The notes: a model not told the origin generated them from the letters alone. A stretch of 64,000 bases of DNA from UBA2882 sp964619485 (GCA_964619485.1 CAZUCI010000001.1:53894-117893); one strand, 5' to 3'. Counted from the stretch's first letter, positions 18,595-27,328 are shown. Numbers and translations are program-made.

Positions 18595-18921
18595 TTAGGG
18601 CAAAATCTTTTGTATACAAGATTTTGCCCGCTTTTTCAGACTGTTTTGCTCTCTTGTTACGCTCATAACCAGAAATATAGCCCCAAAACACATGCAATTA
18701 TGGAGGAAGACTAATTTTTGCATGTTCTCAGGTGTCAGAAATACATGCAAATTTTCGGGTAGTAAGAAAAATTGCATGTTTTCATACCTGCGAAGTAGGT
18801 TATAATATGCTTAAAAAAGCTGGAAATAAGGCGTTTTGCCACGAAATACATCAGTTGGGGTACATGCAAAAATAGAGAAATGCATATTTTTGCATGCATT
18901 TATGGAATTTGGCGGGTTACA
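18595..18921. repeat. Multi-hairpin intergenic element, copy A
   Basis: About 325 bp, nearly identical to 20811-21134 in the same orientation. It opens with a 32-bp inverted repeat (18598-18629) with arms GGGCAAAATCTT/AAGATTTTGCCC. Three hairpins follow, each made of ACATGCAA and TTGCATG(T/C) arms, at about 18690-18725, 18743-18779 and 18862-18896. No open frame of note is inside. The origin could be a MITE-like or REP-like element, or a structured RNA. Confidence 0.85.
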
Positions 18922-18976
18922 GTTAATACGTGCAATAGTAAAAAAACGAACTGTGACAAGAAGCAACAAAATATTA

Positions 18977-19003
18977 TTCAAAGCCAATAAAATAAGTTAT
19001 AAT
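18977..19003 (+). promoter_or_regulatory. Promoter block, copy 1 (duplicated at 21735-21812)
   Basis: TATAAT at 18998-19003 with a weak TTCAAA at 18977-18982 (15-bp spacer). The surrounding 77 bases (18951-19027) recur upstream of glf. It would give the next gene a leader of about 280 bases. Confidence 0.5.
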
Positions 19004-19190
19004 ATTAAGAGTTCTGTGAAAGTGTATAGGAAGAGGGGAATATGCAGGCCTTGGCTTCGGCATGGATAATTCCTTCTACAGAGATGCCGTCTGGAATATT
19101 TTGAGTCAGGGGGGAAAATCAGACTTTCTTTGTCTTTTCAGATGACATAGATTGTTGTAGAAGCAATGCGGAAGAACTGAGTCTGGATAA

Positions 19191-19297
19191 AGCAGATGCA
19201 GCAATGAAAAAGAGCAGATGCAGTAGTAAAAAGAGCAGATGCAGCAATGAAAAAGAGCAGGTACAGTAGTAAAAAGAGCAGGTGCAGCAATGAGAAA
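19191..19297. repeat. 21/22-bp tandem repeat running into a start codon
   Basis: Five units alternate AGCAGATGCAGCAATGAAAA and AGCAGATGCAGTAGTAAAA (period about 43 for the pair). The last unit supplies the ATG at 19290. No normal GGAGG precedes that start; the nearest purine-rich stretch, AAAAAGAGCAGG, is itself part of the repeat. Confidence 0.8.
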
Positions 19298-20618
19298 AAA
19301 ACAGAAAAATGAATTACAGAAGATTATATCCACACTGCAGCAGGCTATAAATTCGATTGGAGGGTTATTTCAAGCGGGAAATATGCAGAAATTATCCTCA
19401 CTTCTGGCAGATTGTCAGGATGCGGCGGTGGCGGTCGGAGAGGCGATTGAACAGAGCGAAGGAGAGGGGACAGCTACTGTTCGCTTTCTGGAAGAGTTTT
19501 GCGAGCTTTTATATGAAACCGCTAATCAGACAGACCCCCTGAAACAGCAAAAATGCTACAAAAAGCTGAACAGCAAGCTTTCGTGCGCTTCTAACAGCAT
19601 AAAATATGACATTCCGGAGCAGAAGCTGATTGTATTTCTGCCCTATAAGGCCAGCATGTGGGATTCGCTGGAGAGTGTATATTTGGCGGCAAAGGAAGAT
19701 CCGGGCTGCATCGCGCTGGTAATGCCGATTCCCTATTTCGATAAAAATGTGGATGGAACACTGGGAGAAATGCATGATGAGACTGATGAATATGGGGAGA
19801 ACATAGAGATTGCAGACTGGAAAACAACGGATCTGCAGCAGCTGCATCCGGAGGTGATTTTCTTTCATAATCCCTATGATGATTCCAATCTCGTGACCAC
19901 AGTTCATCCTGCCTTTTACAGTGATAAGCTCAGACAGATGACGGACCAGCTTGTTTATATTCCCTATTTTATCTGCGATGGTGATGTGCCGGAGCATTTC
20001 TGCAAAGCAAAGGGGGTTTTTCGAGCGGATAAGGTTATTGTTCAATCAGAGCAGGCGAGAGCAACCTATATCAAGGTCTGGGTGGAAACGCTGGGAGAAG
20101 AGTATCGCAAATTGGCAGAGGAGCGGATTCTTGCCCTTGGTTCCCCAAAGCTCGACAAGGTGCTTTCCACGATGCGAGACGACAGCAGGCTGCCGGAGGA
20201 GTGGAAAAAGAAGATTTATACCACAGACGCAGATGGAAAGCGGATCAGGAAAAAAGTAATCCTTTATAATACTTCCATTCAGACAGCACTGGACCACCAT
20301 GATAAGTATTTGAATAAGCTTGAGGATGTGCTTAAATTCTTTCAGTCAAATACGGAGGTCGTGCTATGGTGGAGACCACACCCGCTGCTGCATAATACCC
20401 TTTGCAGCATGTATCCTGAGCTTGCAGAGGAATATGAACGTATTACAGAGTGGTATAAAAAGGCAGCATTTGGAATCTATGATGATACGGCCGATTTGCA
20501 CCGTTCCATAGCAGAGAGCGATGCCTACTATGGCGACAATAGCTCGCTGGTTGCTCTGTACAAGGCAACAGGAAAACCGATTATGATTGAGAATGTGGAT
20601 GTGAGATGCGAAGTGTGA
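19290..20618 (+). CDS. CDP-glycerol glycerophosphotransferase-like protein
   Basis: A 442-aa protein whose C-terminal two thirds resemble the GT-B fold of TagB/TagF-type polymerases. Visible features are IVFLPYKASMWDSLESVY, VQSEQARATY, the LGSPKLD segment, the WWRPHPLLHNT motif (RPHP is typical of the family) and a C-terminal ADLHRSIAESDAYYGDNSS. The first 110 residues are helical and unlike the teichoic acid enzymes. It may transfer a polyol-phosphate or related group to a surface glycan. The TarI-like gene at 23088 could provide a CDP-activated substrate, but that link is inference. It stands alone between two copies of the hairpin element and starts inside a tandem repeat. Confidence 0.75.
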   Translation: MRKKQKNELQKIISTLQQAINSIGGLFQAGNMQKLSSLLADCQDAAVAVGEAIEQSEGEGTATVRFLEEFCELLYETANQTDPLKQQKCYKKLNSKLSCASNSIKYDIPEQKLIVFLPYKASMWDSLESVYLAAKEDPGCIALVMPIPYFDKNVDGTLGEMHDETDEYGENIEIADWKTTDLQQLHPEVIFFHNPYDDSNLVTTVHPAFYSDKLRQMTDQLVYIPYFICDGDVPEHFCKAKGVFRADKVIVQSEQARATYIKVWVETLGEEYRKLAEERILALGSPKLDKVLSTMRDDSRLPEEWKKKIYTTDADGKRIRKKVILYNTSIQTALDHHDKYLNKLEDVLKFFQSNTEVVLWWRPHPLLHNTLCSMYPELAEEYERITEWYKKAAFGIYDDTADLHRSIAESDAYYGDNSSLVALYKATGKPIMIENVDVRCEV

Positions 20619-20660
20619 GATATGTGGTGCGGATGCTGGTTTATGTAGGTTTATATAGGT

Positions 20661-20790
20661 TTATCCAGCTTTATCTATCACGAAATGGGCTTGCAGATTT
20701 GTGCAGAATTATCCAGCTTTATCTATCACGAAATGGACTTGCAGGTTTGTGCAGAATTATCTAGCTTTATCTAGCTCAAGATGACTTTGG
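20661..20790. repeat. 48-bp tandem repeat, about 2.5 copies
   Basis: Units at 20661-20708 and 20709-20756 differ at two positions; a partial, diverged third follows. Each starts TTATCCAGCTTTATCTATCA and ends TTTGTGCAGAA. It lies between the end of the transferase-like gene and hairpin element B, mirroring the repeat arrangement before element A. Confidence 0.8.
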
Positions 20791-20810
20791 CAGGTTTACA
20801 TAATTTAAAA

Positions 20811-21134
20811 TTAGGGCAAAATCTTTTGTATACAAGATTTTGCCCGCTTTTTCAGCCTGTTTTGCTCTCTTGTTACGCTCATAACCAGAAAAGTAGCCCC
20901 AAAACACATGCAATTATGGAGGAAGACTAATTTTTGCATGTTCTCAGGTGTCAGAAATACATGCAAATTTTCGGGTAGTAAGAAAAATTGCATGTTTTCA
21001 TACCTGCAAGGTAGGTCGTAAAATGCTTAAAAAGCCGAAAATAAGGCATTTTACCGCGAAATACGCAGTAGGGATACATGCAAAAATAGAGAAATGCTAA
21101 TTTTTGCATGCAATTCTGAAATTCGGTTAGTTAC
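20811..21134. repeat. Multi-hairpin intergenic element, copy B
   Basis: Same element as 18595-18921, offset by 2216 bases. It includes the 32-bp inverted repeat (20814-20845) and the three ACATGCAA-based hairpins. The differences are scattered substitutions and small indels, mostly in the last third. The two copies flank the 442-aa gene as direct repeats. Confidence 0.85.
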
Positions 21135-21188
21135 AGATAAAAGATATAGTAGAAAAAATAAAATATTCGGATTATGATTTAAAAATGT

Positions 21189-21217
21189 TTCACATTCGGA
21201 TAATTCTGTGCTATAAT
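21189..21217 (+). promoter_or_regulatory. Sigma-A-type promoter of the small orphan gene
   Basis: TTCACA at 21189-21194, a 17-bp spacer and a perfect TATAAT at 21212-21217. Transcription should begin near 21224, which rules out the in-frame TTG at 21217 as a start. Confidence 0.65.
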
Positions 21218-21267
21218 TGGGTGAAATGAAAGTGAAAAGCTGTGTAAGAGATAACAGAGGAGAAAAC

Positions 21268-21666
21268 TTGGATAATAAAGAAATAAAATGTGAAAAAAAT
21301 TGTTGCTCTGATGTATGTAGAATCGAATTAGTTAGAAAACAAGCCAATGCATCATTTGTAAAAGAGGGCATGAGAGCTTATAGATTCTTTCCAAGCACAG
21401 ATGAAGCAGAAAACTGGCTGATTAGTAAAGGATTTGTGTTCGGGCAATGTCAAGACTTTCAAAAGACGGACACGCCATATTGGTTTCATCAGAAGGATTC
21501 AGCGAGAGATTACATCGAAGTAAAAATATCTTTGGTTGATATCTTCTCTATTCAAGAGGGAGAAGATTGGATTAATAAACTTAGCTGGAGAAACGGAAAG
21601 AATTTGGCAGGCAGTGACAAGGACAATTTCTCAAAAATTATAAATTCAAAAACCAAAAAGGTCTGA
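21268..21666 (+). CDS. Small protein of unknown function
   Basis: I do not recognise this protein (132 aa from the TTG at 21268). I chose that start because AGAGGAG at 21256-21262 sits five bases upstream and the promoter -10 box overlaps the longest possible start. It is soluble, with a Cys-containing N-terminus (KCEKNCCSDVC) and a middle that may be one small domain (FFPSTDEAENWLISKGFVFG, then YWFHQKDSARDYIEVKI). It is more AT-rich than the sensory cluster. It sits between hairpin element B and the duplicated promoter of the glycan operon, where it looks like an insertion. Confidence 0.6.
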   Translation: MDNKEIKCEKNCCSDVCRIELVRKQANASFVKEGMRAYRFFPSTDEAENWLISKGFVFGQCQDFQKTDTPYWFHQKDSARDYIEVKISLVDIFSIQEGEDWINKLSWRNGKNLAGSDKDNFSKIINSKTKKV

Positions 21667-21760
21667 GCAAGTGATATGCTTGGATCTTTTATATTTGAGT
21701 ATTTGTATAAAAATAGTTTCACAAATCCGCCAAACTGTGACGAAAAGCAACAAAGTATTA

Positions 21761-21787
21761 TTCAAAACCGATAAAATAAGTTATAAT
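21761..21787 (+). promoter_or_regulatory. Promoter block, copy 2, upstream of the glycan operon
   Basis: TATAAT at 21782-21787 with TTCAAA at 21761-21766. The 78 bases 21735-21812 match 18951-19027 with a few changes. The leader to glf is about 170 bases and purine-rich, with many AAGA/GAAAA runs. Confidence 0.55.
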
Positions 21788-21959
21788 ATTAAAGGTTGTA
21801 CGGAAAGTGCATATGAAGATAAGGGAAAAAGAAAATAGAGCAATGCAAGAGAAAATAAAGCAAAAGAAAGTAATGCAAGAGAAAAAAAGTAAGAGACGAT
21901 AATGAAAAAAGAAAACAACACAAGAGAAGATAAACAAGTAAGATTAGGAGACGAATAAA

Positions 21960-23069
21960 ATGACAAACAAACAATACGATTACCTGATTGTCGGGGCTGG
22001 ATTATCAGGAGCCATTTTTGCCAGAGAAATGACCAGAAAAGGAAAGAAGTGCCTGATTATTGAGAAGAGAGATCATATTGCAGGTAACATCTACAGCAAA
22101 CAGGTGGAAGGTATTGAAGTACATCAGTACGGACCACATATTTTTCATACAGACAATGAGCGGGTGTGGAAGTACATGAATCAGTTTGCAGAGTTTAACC
22201 ACTTCACCTATTGCCCGGTGGCAAATTATAAGGGAGAGCTTTACAATCTGCCCTTTAACATGAATACCTTCCACGCACTCTGGGGTGTTTCGACGCCGAA
22301 ACAGGCCAAAAAGAAAATCGAGGAGCAGGTTTTGGAGAGCGGAATAACAGAGCCAAAGAATCTGGAAGAACAGGCGATTAAGCTGGTGGGAAAAGATATC
22401 TATGAAAAGCTGATCAAGGGCTATACCCAGAAGCAGTGGGGAAGACCGTGCAGCGAGCTGCCAAGCTTTATTATCAAAAGACTGCCTGTCAGATTCACCT
22501 TTGATAACAACTATTTCAATCATCCACATCAGGGAGTTCCTATAGGTGGATACACCAAAATGGTGGAGAAAATTCTGGAGGGAATAGAGGTCAGACTCAA
22601 TACAGATTACCTGAGTGACAGAGAAAAATATGATGAGATGGCAGACAAAATTCTTTACACCGGACCAATTGATGAATATTTTGATTACTGCTTTGGAGAG
22701 CTGGAGTATAGAAGTCTCCGCTTTGAAACAGAGATTATGGACTGCGACAACTATCAGGGTATTGCAGGAATGAATTTCACCGATGCCGAAACACCGTATA
22801 CAAGAGTGGTGGAGCATAAGCACTTTGAGTTTGGAAAGGGCAATCCGGGAAAAACCGTGGTAACCAGAGAGTACTCAGCATCCTGGCAAAAAGGAGATGA
22901 GCCATATTACCCGGTAAATGATGGAAAAAACAATGCACTCTATCAAGAATACAGGAAAAAAGCCGATATAAATAATAAGGTTATTTTTGCCGGAAGACTT
23001 GGAAACTATCAGTACTATGATATGGACAAGGTAATAAACAGTATCCTGGAGTTGACGGATCAACTATAA
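21960..23069 (+). CDS. glf: UDP-galactopyranose mutase
   Basis: Converts UDP-galactopyranose to UDP-galactofuranose with reduced FAD, in the cytoplasm, to supply galactofuranose for surface glycans. The 369-aa length is normal. The N-terminal FAD-binding fold has VGAGLSGAIFAREM, then IEKRDHIAGNIYS and the conserved YGPHIFHT and YNLPFNM segments. KGYTQKQWG and GRLGNYQYYDMD near the end are hallmarks of the family. It has a GGAG site 8-10 bases before ATG. It heads the operon and is followed after 18 bases by a cytidylyltransferase. A paralogue lies at 54849. Confidence 0.97.
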   Translation: MTNKQYDYLIVGAGLSGAIFAREMTRKGKKCLIIEKRDHIAGNIYSKQVEGIEVHQYGPHIFHTDNERVWKYMNQFAEFNHFTYCPVANYKGELYNLPFNMNTFHALWGVSTPKQAKKKIEEQVLESGITEPKNLEEQAIKLVGKDIYEKLIKGYTQKQWGRPCSELPSFIIKRLPVRFTFDNNYFNHPHQGVPIGGYTKMVEKILEGIEVRLNTDYLSDREKYDEMADKILYTGPIDEYFDYCFGELEYRSLRFETEIMDCDNYQGIAGMNFTDAETPYTRVVEHKHFEFGKGNPGKTVVTREYSASWQKGDEPYYPVNDGKNNALYQEYRKKADINNKVIFAGRLGNYQYYDMDKVINSILELTDQL

Positions 23070-23074
23070 AATCA
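23032..23074 (+). repeat. 43-bp direct repeat, copy 1 (3' end of glf)
   Basis: Covers the last codons and stop of glf. It is repeated with a single C-to-T change at 23818-23860, just after the next gene. Confidence 0.9.
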
Positions 23075-23087
23075 TGAGGAGAAAATA

Positions 23088-23816
23088 ATGAATTATGCAT
23101 TGATTTTTGCTGGTGGAACCGGTCAGAGAATGAATAGCAAGGCAAAACCGAAGCAATTCCTTGAATTGCATGGAAAACCTATATTGATATATACATTGGA
23201 AATCTTTGAAAATCATCCTGACATAGATGGAATCTGCATTGTATGTTTAAAGGGATGGGAGAGAGAATTGAAATTTGAGCTGGAGAAATATGTGATTTCC
23301 AAGGTGAAGTGGATTACCCAGGGAGGTCCTACGGGACATGATTCTATTTTTAATGGTTTAAAGGCCATGGAAAAAGACTGCAAGGAAGATGATGTGATTC
23401 TCATTCATGATGGAGTAAGACCTCTCATTGATGCAGAGTTAATTGATGAAAATCTTCAGATGGTAAAAGAAAAGGGAAACTCCATTACAGTAGAAGGGAC
23501 ACCTGAATCGGTTATTCGTGTTGACTCGTCAGATGAAACCTTAATTAGTGAAGTCCCACCGAGAGATGAAATGAAGATTGCAAAAGCACCACAATGTTTT
23601 TATTACAAAGATATTGTAGAAGTACATAGCCTTGCGGAAAAAGAAGGCTTTAAATCCATTGACTCAAGTCATCTAATGAACCATTATGGGAAAAAACTTT
23701 TTACGGTCCAAAGTACTCCTTATAATATTAAAATTGCGACACCAGCAGATTTTTATGTATTCAGAGCCTTATATGAAGCACGAGAAAATGCGCAGATTAT
23801 GGGATTTCAAATGTAA
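23088..23816 (+). CDS. IspD/TarI-family cytidylyltransferase
   Basis: A nucleotidyltransferase that transfers CMP from CTP to a sugar- or polyol-phosphate. At 242 aa it has the family signature at the N-terminus (FAGGTGQRM, then KPKQFLELHGKPI), the HDGVRPLI loop and the late NIKIATPADF. It could be a methylerythritol-phosphate enzyme or a ribitol-5-phosphate (TarI-like) enzyme. The setting inside a glycan operon favours an activated polyol for a polymer. No TarJ-like reductase is adjacent. It is bracketed by a 43-bp direct repeat of the glf tail, which suggests it was inserted between glf and galE. Confidence 0.9.
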   Translation: MNYALIFAGGTGQRMNSKAKPKQFLELHGKPILIYTLEIFENHPDIDGICIVCLKGWERELKFELEKYVISKVKWITQGGPTGHDSIFNGLKAMEKDCKEDDVILIHDGVRPLIDAELIDENLQMVKEKGNSITVEGTPESVIRVDSSDETLISEVPPRDEMKIAKAPQCFYYKDIVEVHSLAEKEGFKSIDSSHLMNHYGKKLFTVQSTPYNIKIATPADFYVFRALYEARENAQIMGFQM

Positions 23817-23817
23817 A

Positions 23818-23860
23818 TAATAAACAGTATCCTGGAGTTGATGGATCAACTATAAAATCA
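23818..23860 (+). repeat. 43-bp direct repeat, copy 2 (orphan copy of the glf tail)
   Basis: An intergenic copy of 23032-23074, with one mismatch. It no longer belongs to any gene and lies before galE. Confidence 0.9.
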
Positions 23861-23886
23861 AGGAAGAGTAAGGGAGAAACAAAAGT

Positions 23887-24858
23887 ATGATACTAGTCGT
23901 CGGAGGAGCCGGATATATCGGTTCACATATTAATAAATTGCTGCATCAGAAAGGCTTTGATACAGTCATATATGATAATCTTGTATATGGCCACCGCGAA
24001 GCTGTCAAATGGGGAACTTTAGAAATCGGAGATTTATCAGACGAAAAACGTCTGGATGAAGTCTTTTCCCAGTATGATATTGATGCAGTTTTTCATTTCG
24101 CAGCCTACGCTTATGTAGGAGAGTCTGTAACAAATCCATCAAAATATTATAATAACAATGTGGCAAATACACTGCATTTATTAGATACAATGGTAAAACA
24201 TCATGTGAAAAATATTGTTTTCTCATCTACCTGTGCAACCTATGGCCAGCCTGAGAAAACACCCATCACAGAGGATATGCCACAACATCCAATCAATCCA
24301 TATGGAGCTTCAAAGCTGATGATTGAGCGGATTTTGGCAGATTACCATAATGCCTACGATTTAAACTTTTGCTGTTTACGTTATTTTAATGCTGCGGGAG
24401 CAGATCCAGAAGGTGAAATTGGAGAGAGCCATAACCCTGAGACACATCTGATTCCCCTCATTTTGTCTGCGGCAGCAGGTGACAGAGAAAATATTAAAGT
24501 GTTTGGAACTGATTATGATACAAGAGATGGAAGCTGTATCCGTGATTACATCCATGTGGCAGACCTTGCAGATGCACATTTACGAGCTATGAATTATCTG
24601 CAGAATGGTGGAGAAAGCACCTGTATGAATCTGGGGAACTGTATTGGAAATTCTGTATTGGAAGTGATTGATGCAGCAAAAGAAGTGACAGGAAGAACTA
24701 TTCCTGTTGTATTGGATGAAAGAAGACCTGGAGACCCAGCAACATTGGTTGGCAGTGCAGCTAAGGCCGAAGAACTGCTTGGATGGAAACCACAGTACGG
24801 AGATATTAAAACAATATTGAAACATGCATGGACTTGGTATTGTAAGAAGGAGTATTAG
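23887..24858 (+). CDS. galE: UDP-glucose 4-epimerase
   Basis: Interconverts UDP-glucose and UDP-galactose, feeding the mutase encoded two genes upstream. This 323-aa extended short-chain dehydrogenase has GGAGYIGSH at residues 6-14, a VFHFAAYAYVGESV segment, SSTCATYG with the catalytic Thr/Ser region, and YGASK with the Tyr/Lys pair. The C-terminal RRPGDPATLVG is typical of GalE. It sits 27 bases after the orphan glf-tail repeat and 6 bases before the next gene. Confidence 0.96.
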   Translation: MILVVGGAGYIGSHINKLLHQKGFDTVIYDNLVYGHREAVKWGTLEIGDLSDEKRLDEVFSQYDIDAVFHFAAYAYVGESVTNPSKYYNNNVANTLHLLDTMVKHHVKNIVFSSTCATYGQPEKTPITEDMPQHPINPYGASKLMIERILADYHNAYDLNFCCLRYFNAAGADPEGEIGESHNPETHLIPLILSAAAGDRENIKVFGTDYDTRDGSCIRDYIHVADLADAHLRAMNYLQNGGESTCMNLGNCIGNSVLEVIDAAKEVTGRTIPVVLDERRPGDPATLVGSAAKAEELLGWKPQYGDIKTILKHAWTWYCKKEY

Positions 24859-24864
24859 AAGCTG

Positions 24865-25977
24865 ATGTTTGATAAAGAACTGGAAGAATTGGAAAACAAA
24901 ATAAAACAATTCCCACATTTCTATATCTATGGTGCTGGCGTGGTTGCTTATGGGGCATATTGTGCAATCAAAGAGTTGTTTGGGATTGTTCCGGAAGCGT
25001 TTGTGGTTACGGAGCAAAATGAAAATCAACACGAAATTCATGAAATTAAAATCATTCCTTTGGTGCAGATAAATAAGGAATTTCATCAAACTATCTTCCT
25101 AATCGCAACCCCCGAGGAATATCATAAAAATATTAAAGAGGGGTTAAGTCAAAAGAATTATAAGAATATACTTTTATTAGATTCTAAGCTTGAGTATTTT
25201 TTGATGTCCGATTATCTAAAAAAAACAAGAGAAATCTCCACTATAGAGGATTTCGTATCAGAGCAACACTGCCTGAAAAAAATGCCGGTGGAGAAGGATG
25301 TCTGCATTTATATGGCAGTTAGTGATAAGGATAAAAAGCTGAAAGAAATATATCATGAACCGGATTGGGTGAAAAAAATTCAAGTAGGAAGTAACTTGGC
25401 ACCAATATATTTCGAAGAAATGAGAGATAATATTGGAGAAAACATTTCGGATAAGAATCCAACATACGGTGAACTTACAGCAACTTATTGGGCATGGAAA
25501 AATGATATACATAAGGTGGTGGGGGTGTTCCACTATCGAAGAGTGCTTGATATATCTATAGAGGAATTGCAACTATTGGATGAAGGAAAAGTTGATGTAA
25601 TTTTACCATTGCCCTTTGTCTGCAATCCGGATGCATCAGGTCAATACGGAAGATATCTTTCACGAGAAGATATTGAAATTATGAAAGCGGTCTTAGTCGA
25701 AAAACACACATTACAAAAGGATGAAATAGAGCAAATTCTAAAAAAAGATTTGATATACAATTATAATATTTTAATTGCACGCAAGGAAGTATTTGAGGAA
25801 TATTGTAATTGGCTTTTTCCATTGTTGTTTGAGATTGAAGCAACTTGTGAAAACTTTGAAAGAGAACGTTTAACCAGATATTTGGGAAGAGTAGGAGAGG
25901 TTTTAACATCTATCTATTTTTTTATGAATAGACATAGGTGGAATATTTCTCATGCAAAGAAAATCTGGAGAACATAG
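24865..25977 (+). CDS. Rossmann-like module fused to DUF4422 glycosyltransferase-like domain
   Basis: A 370-aa cytoplasmic protein in two parts. Residues about 15-110 form a nucleotide-binding-like fold with FYIYGAGVVAYGAY and later LIATPEEY, similar to the N-terminal domain of PglD/NeuD proteins but without the acyltransferase repeats. Residues about 147-365 match DUF4422: IQVGSNLAP, GENISDKNPTYGELTATYW and VGVFHYRR. DUF4422 is common in capsule and exopolysaccharide loci and is thought to be a glycosyltransferase, but its sugar is not known. The start is 6 bases after galE with AAGGAG somewhat far upstream (about 13 bases). This is the first of three DUF4422 domains in consecutive genes. 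Confidence 0.88.
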   Translation: MFDKELEELENKIKQFPHFYIYGAGVVAYGAYCAIKELFGIVPEAFVVTEQNENQHEIHEIKIIPLVQINKEFHQTIFLIATPEEYHKNIKEGLSQKNYKNILLLDSKLEYFLMSDYLKKTREISTIEDFVSEQHCLKKMPVEKDVCIYMAVSDKDKKLKEIYHEPDWVKKIQVGSNLAPIYFEEMRDNIGENISDKNPTYGELTATYWAWKNDIHKVVGVFHYRRVLDISIEELQLLDEGKVDVILPLPFVCNPDASGQYGRYLSREDIEIMKAVLVEKHTLQKDEIEQILKKDLIYNYNILIARKEVFEEYCNWLFPLLFEIEATCENFERERLTRYLGRVGEVLTSIYFFMNRHRWNISHAKKIWRT

Positions 25978-25993
25978 AGGGTGTAGCGTTGCA

Positions 25994-27325
25994 ATGGAAA
26001 GAGAAAAGCTGGAAGACAAAATCGAGAATATACAAACAAATATTTTGATTTACGGGGCACATTTAGTAGCATTAGAGTGTGCTAGATGGCTAATTAGAAT
26101 GGGGAAAAAAGATAAAATACTTGGCTTTGCTGTTACGGACATGGCGGATAACCCTAAAGAAGTATTGAATTTTCCAGTTAGAAGATTTGAAGAATATGAA
26201 TGTGAAAACATATGCGTTGTGATTGCAGTACCACAAAAATTTCATTATCAGATAGAGCAATGTGTAAAGGGTAAGGGAATATCCAGTATATTTAAAGTAA
26301 GTTTGGAAGAAATGGCGGAGATAAGGGGCAGGGAACTTCTTTTACATCAAGAACAAATTGAAATGAGTTTTCGATTAGAAAAAGATGAGATTGATCCAAA
26401 CTGGTTAAATATGGTGACTGATAATGATTCTTTTTACTCAAAAGTGAAGGGAATTAAATGCAAGTTTCCAACCGTTTATCACTTAGATGAAGAACAAGTC
26501 TGGAAGCAGGCAAGAAAACTGAACTTTCCAAACGAATTGGAAAAAACCTGTGGACCTCTTACCAATCTTTCAAAAGTAAGTACAGTAGATGATTCAATAG
26601 AAATAGAGAATATTAGTTCATTTATACATATTTATATGGCATTTAGTCAATGGGATAACAAAAAGACAACAAACTTATTGTTACAACCATGGATTTTTCC
26701 ATTGCAGGTCGGGAGCCGGATGTCTGAAAAAAAATCGAATTGTAATCGGGATGAAACGGGCGATAATATTTCCGAGTTAAATAGAGTGTTTGCAGAAATG
26801 ACAGGGGCTTATTGGATTTGGAAAAACGATTCTAATTCAAAATATAAGGGATTATGTCATTACAGAAGACATTTTAACTTTACAAAGAAAACAATCCATA
26901 TAATATATCAAAATGAAATAGATGTAATACTTGCTACTCCAAGGTATGCGCCGGATGGAATAAAAAATATGTTTATGGAAGAAACGCCTGTAAAAGAAAT
27001 AGTATTCCAAACAATGTGGCAGGCAATATCAGAGTTGTTTCCAGAAGATATGGAGGCGTTTGTACAATACATGGACAGTATGTTCTATTATCCGAATAAT
27101 ATGGTAGTAGCCAAGAATGAGGTTTATAACAGTTATTGCGCTTATGTATTTCCGATTCTTTTTAAAATGTCAGCGTTAGATGACGTAAACAAATATGGAC
27201 ATTTAGACGATCGACATATTGCATATGCAGCGGAATTGCTTACTTCATTTTTTTTTATTAAAAACAAAGGAAAATACATAATAGCGACATGTGATTATAA
27301 ATTATTTTATTCTAAGGAGATATAG
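25994..27325 (+). CDS. Second Rossmann-like/DUF4422 fusion protein
   Basis: Same two-part plan as the preceding gene but diverged and longer. ILIYGAHLVALECAR opens the N-terminal module (about 14-105), where the second Gly of the loop is replaced by His. A linker of about 100 residues follows, then DUF4422 (about 200-440) with QVGSRMSEKK, GDNISELNRVFAEMTGAYW and GLCHYRRHF. The frame is open back to an ATG at 25952 inside the previous gene. I prefer 25994 because it avoids a 26-base overlap and has GAGGG upstream, though spacing is loose. Presumably adds a different sugar to the same glycan as its neighbours (inference). Confidence 0.85.
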   Translation: MEREKLEDKIENIQTNILIYGAHLVALECARWLIRMGKKDKILGFAVTDMADNPKEVLNFPVRRFEEYECENICVVIAVPQKFHYQIEQCVKGKGISSIFKVSLEEMAEIRGRELLLHQEQIEMSFRLEKDEIDPNWLNMVTDNDSFYSKVKGIKCKFPTVYHLDEEQVWKQARKLNFPNELEKTCGPLTNLSKVSTVDDSIEIENISSFIHIYMAFSQWDNKKTTNLLLQPWIFPLQVGSRMSEKKSNCNRDETGDNISELNRVFAEMTGAYWIWKNDSNSKYKGLCHYRRHFNFTKKTIHIIYQNEIDVILATPRYAPDGIKNMFMEETPVKEIVFQTMWQAISELFPEDMEAFVQYMDSMFYYPNNMVVAKNEVYNSYCAYVFPILFKMSALDDVNKYGHLDDRHIAYAAELLTSFFFIKNKGKYIIATCDYKLFYSKEI

Positions 27326-27328
27326 AAA

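Noticed and set aside
18595..18921. Insertion sequence with transposase
   Set aside because: No transposase frame is present; it is a non-coding hairpin element. No insertion sequence was recognised anywhere in the window.
18399..19289. Protein-coding genes in the repeat-rich spacer
   Set aside because: The open frames (up to 82 codons) run through tandem and hairpin repeats and have no ribosome sites.
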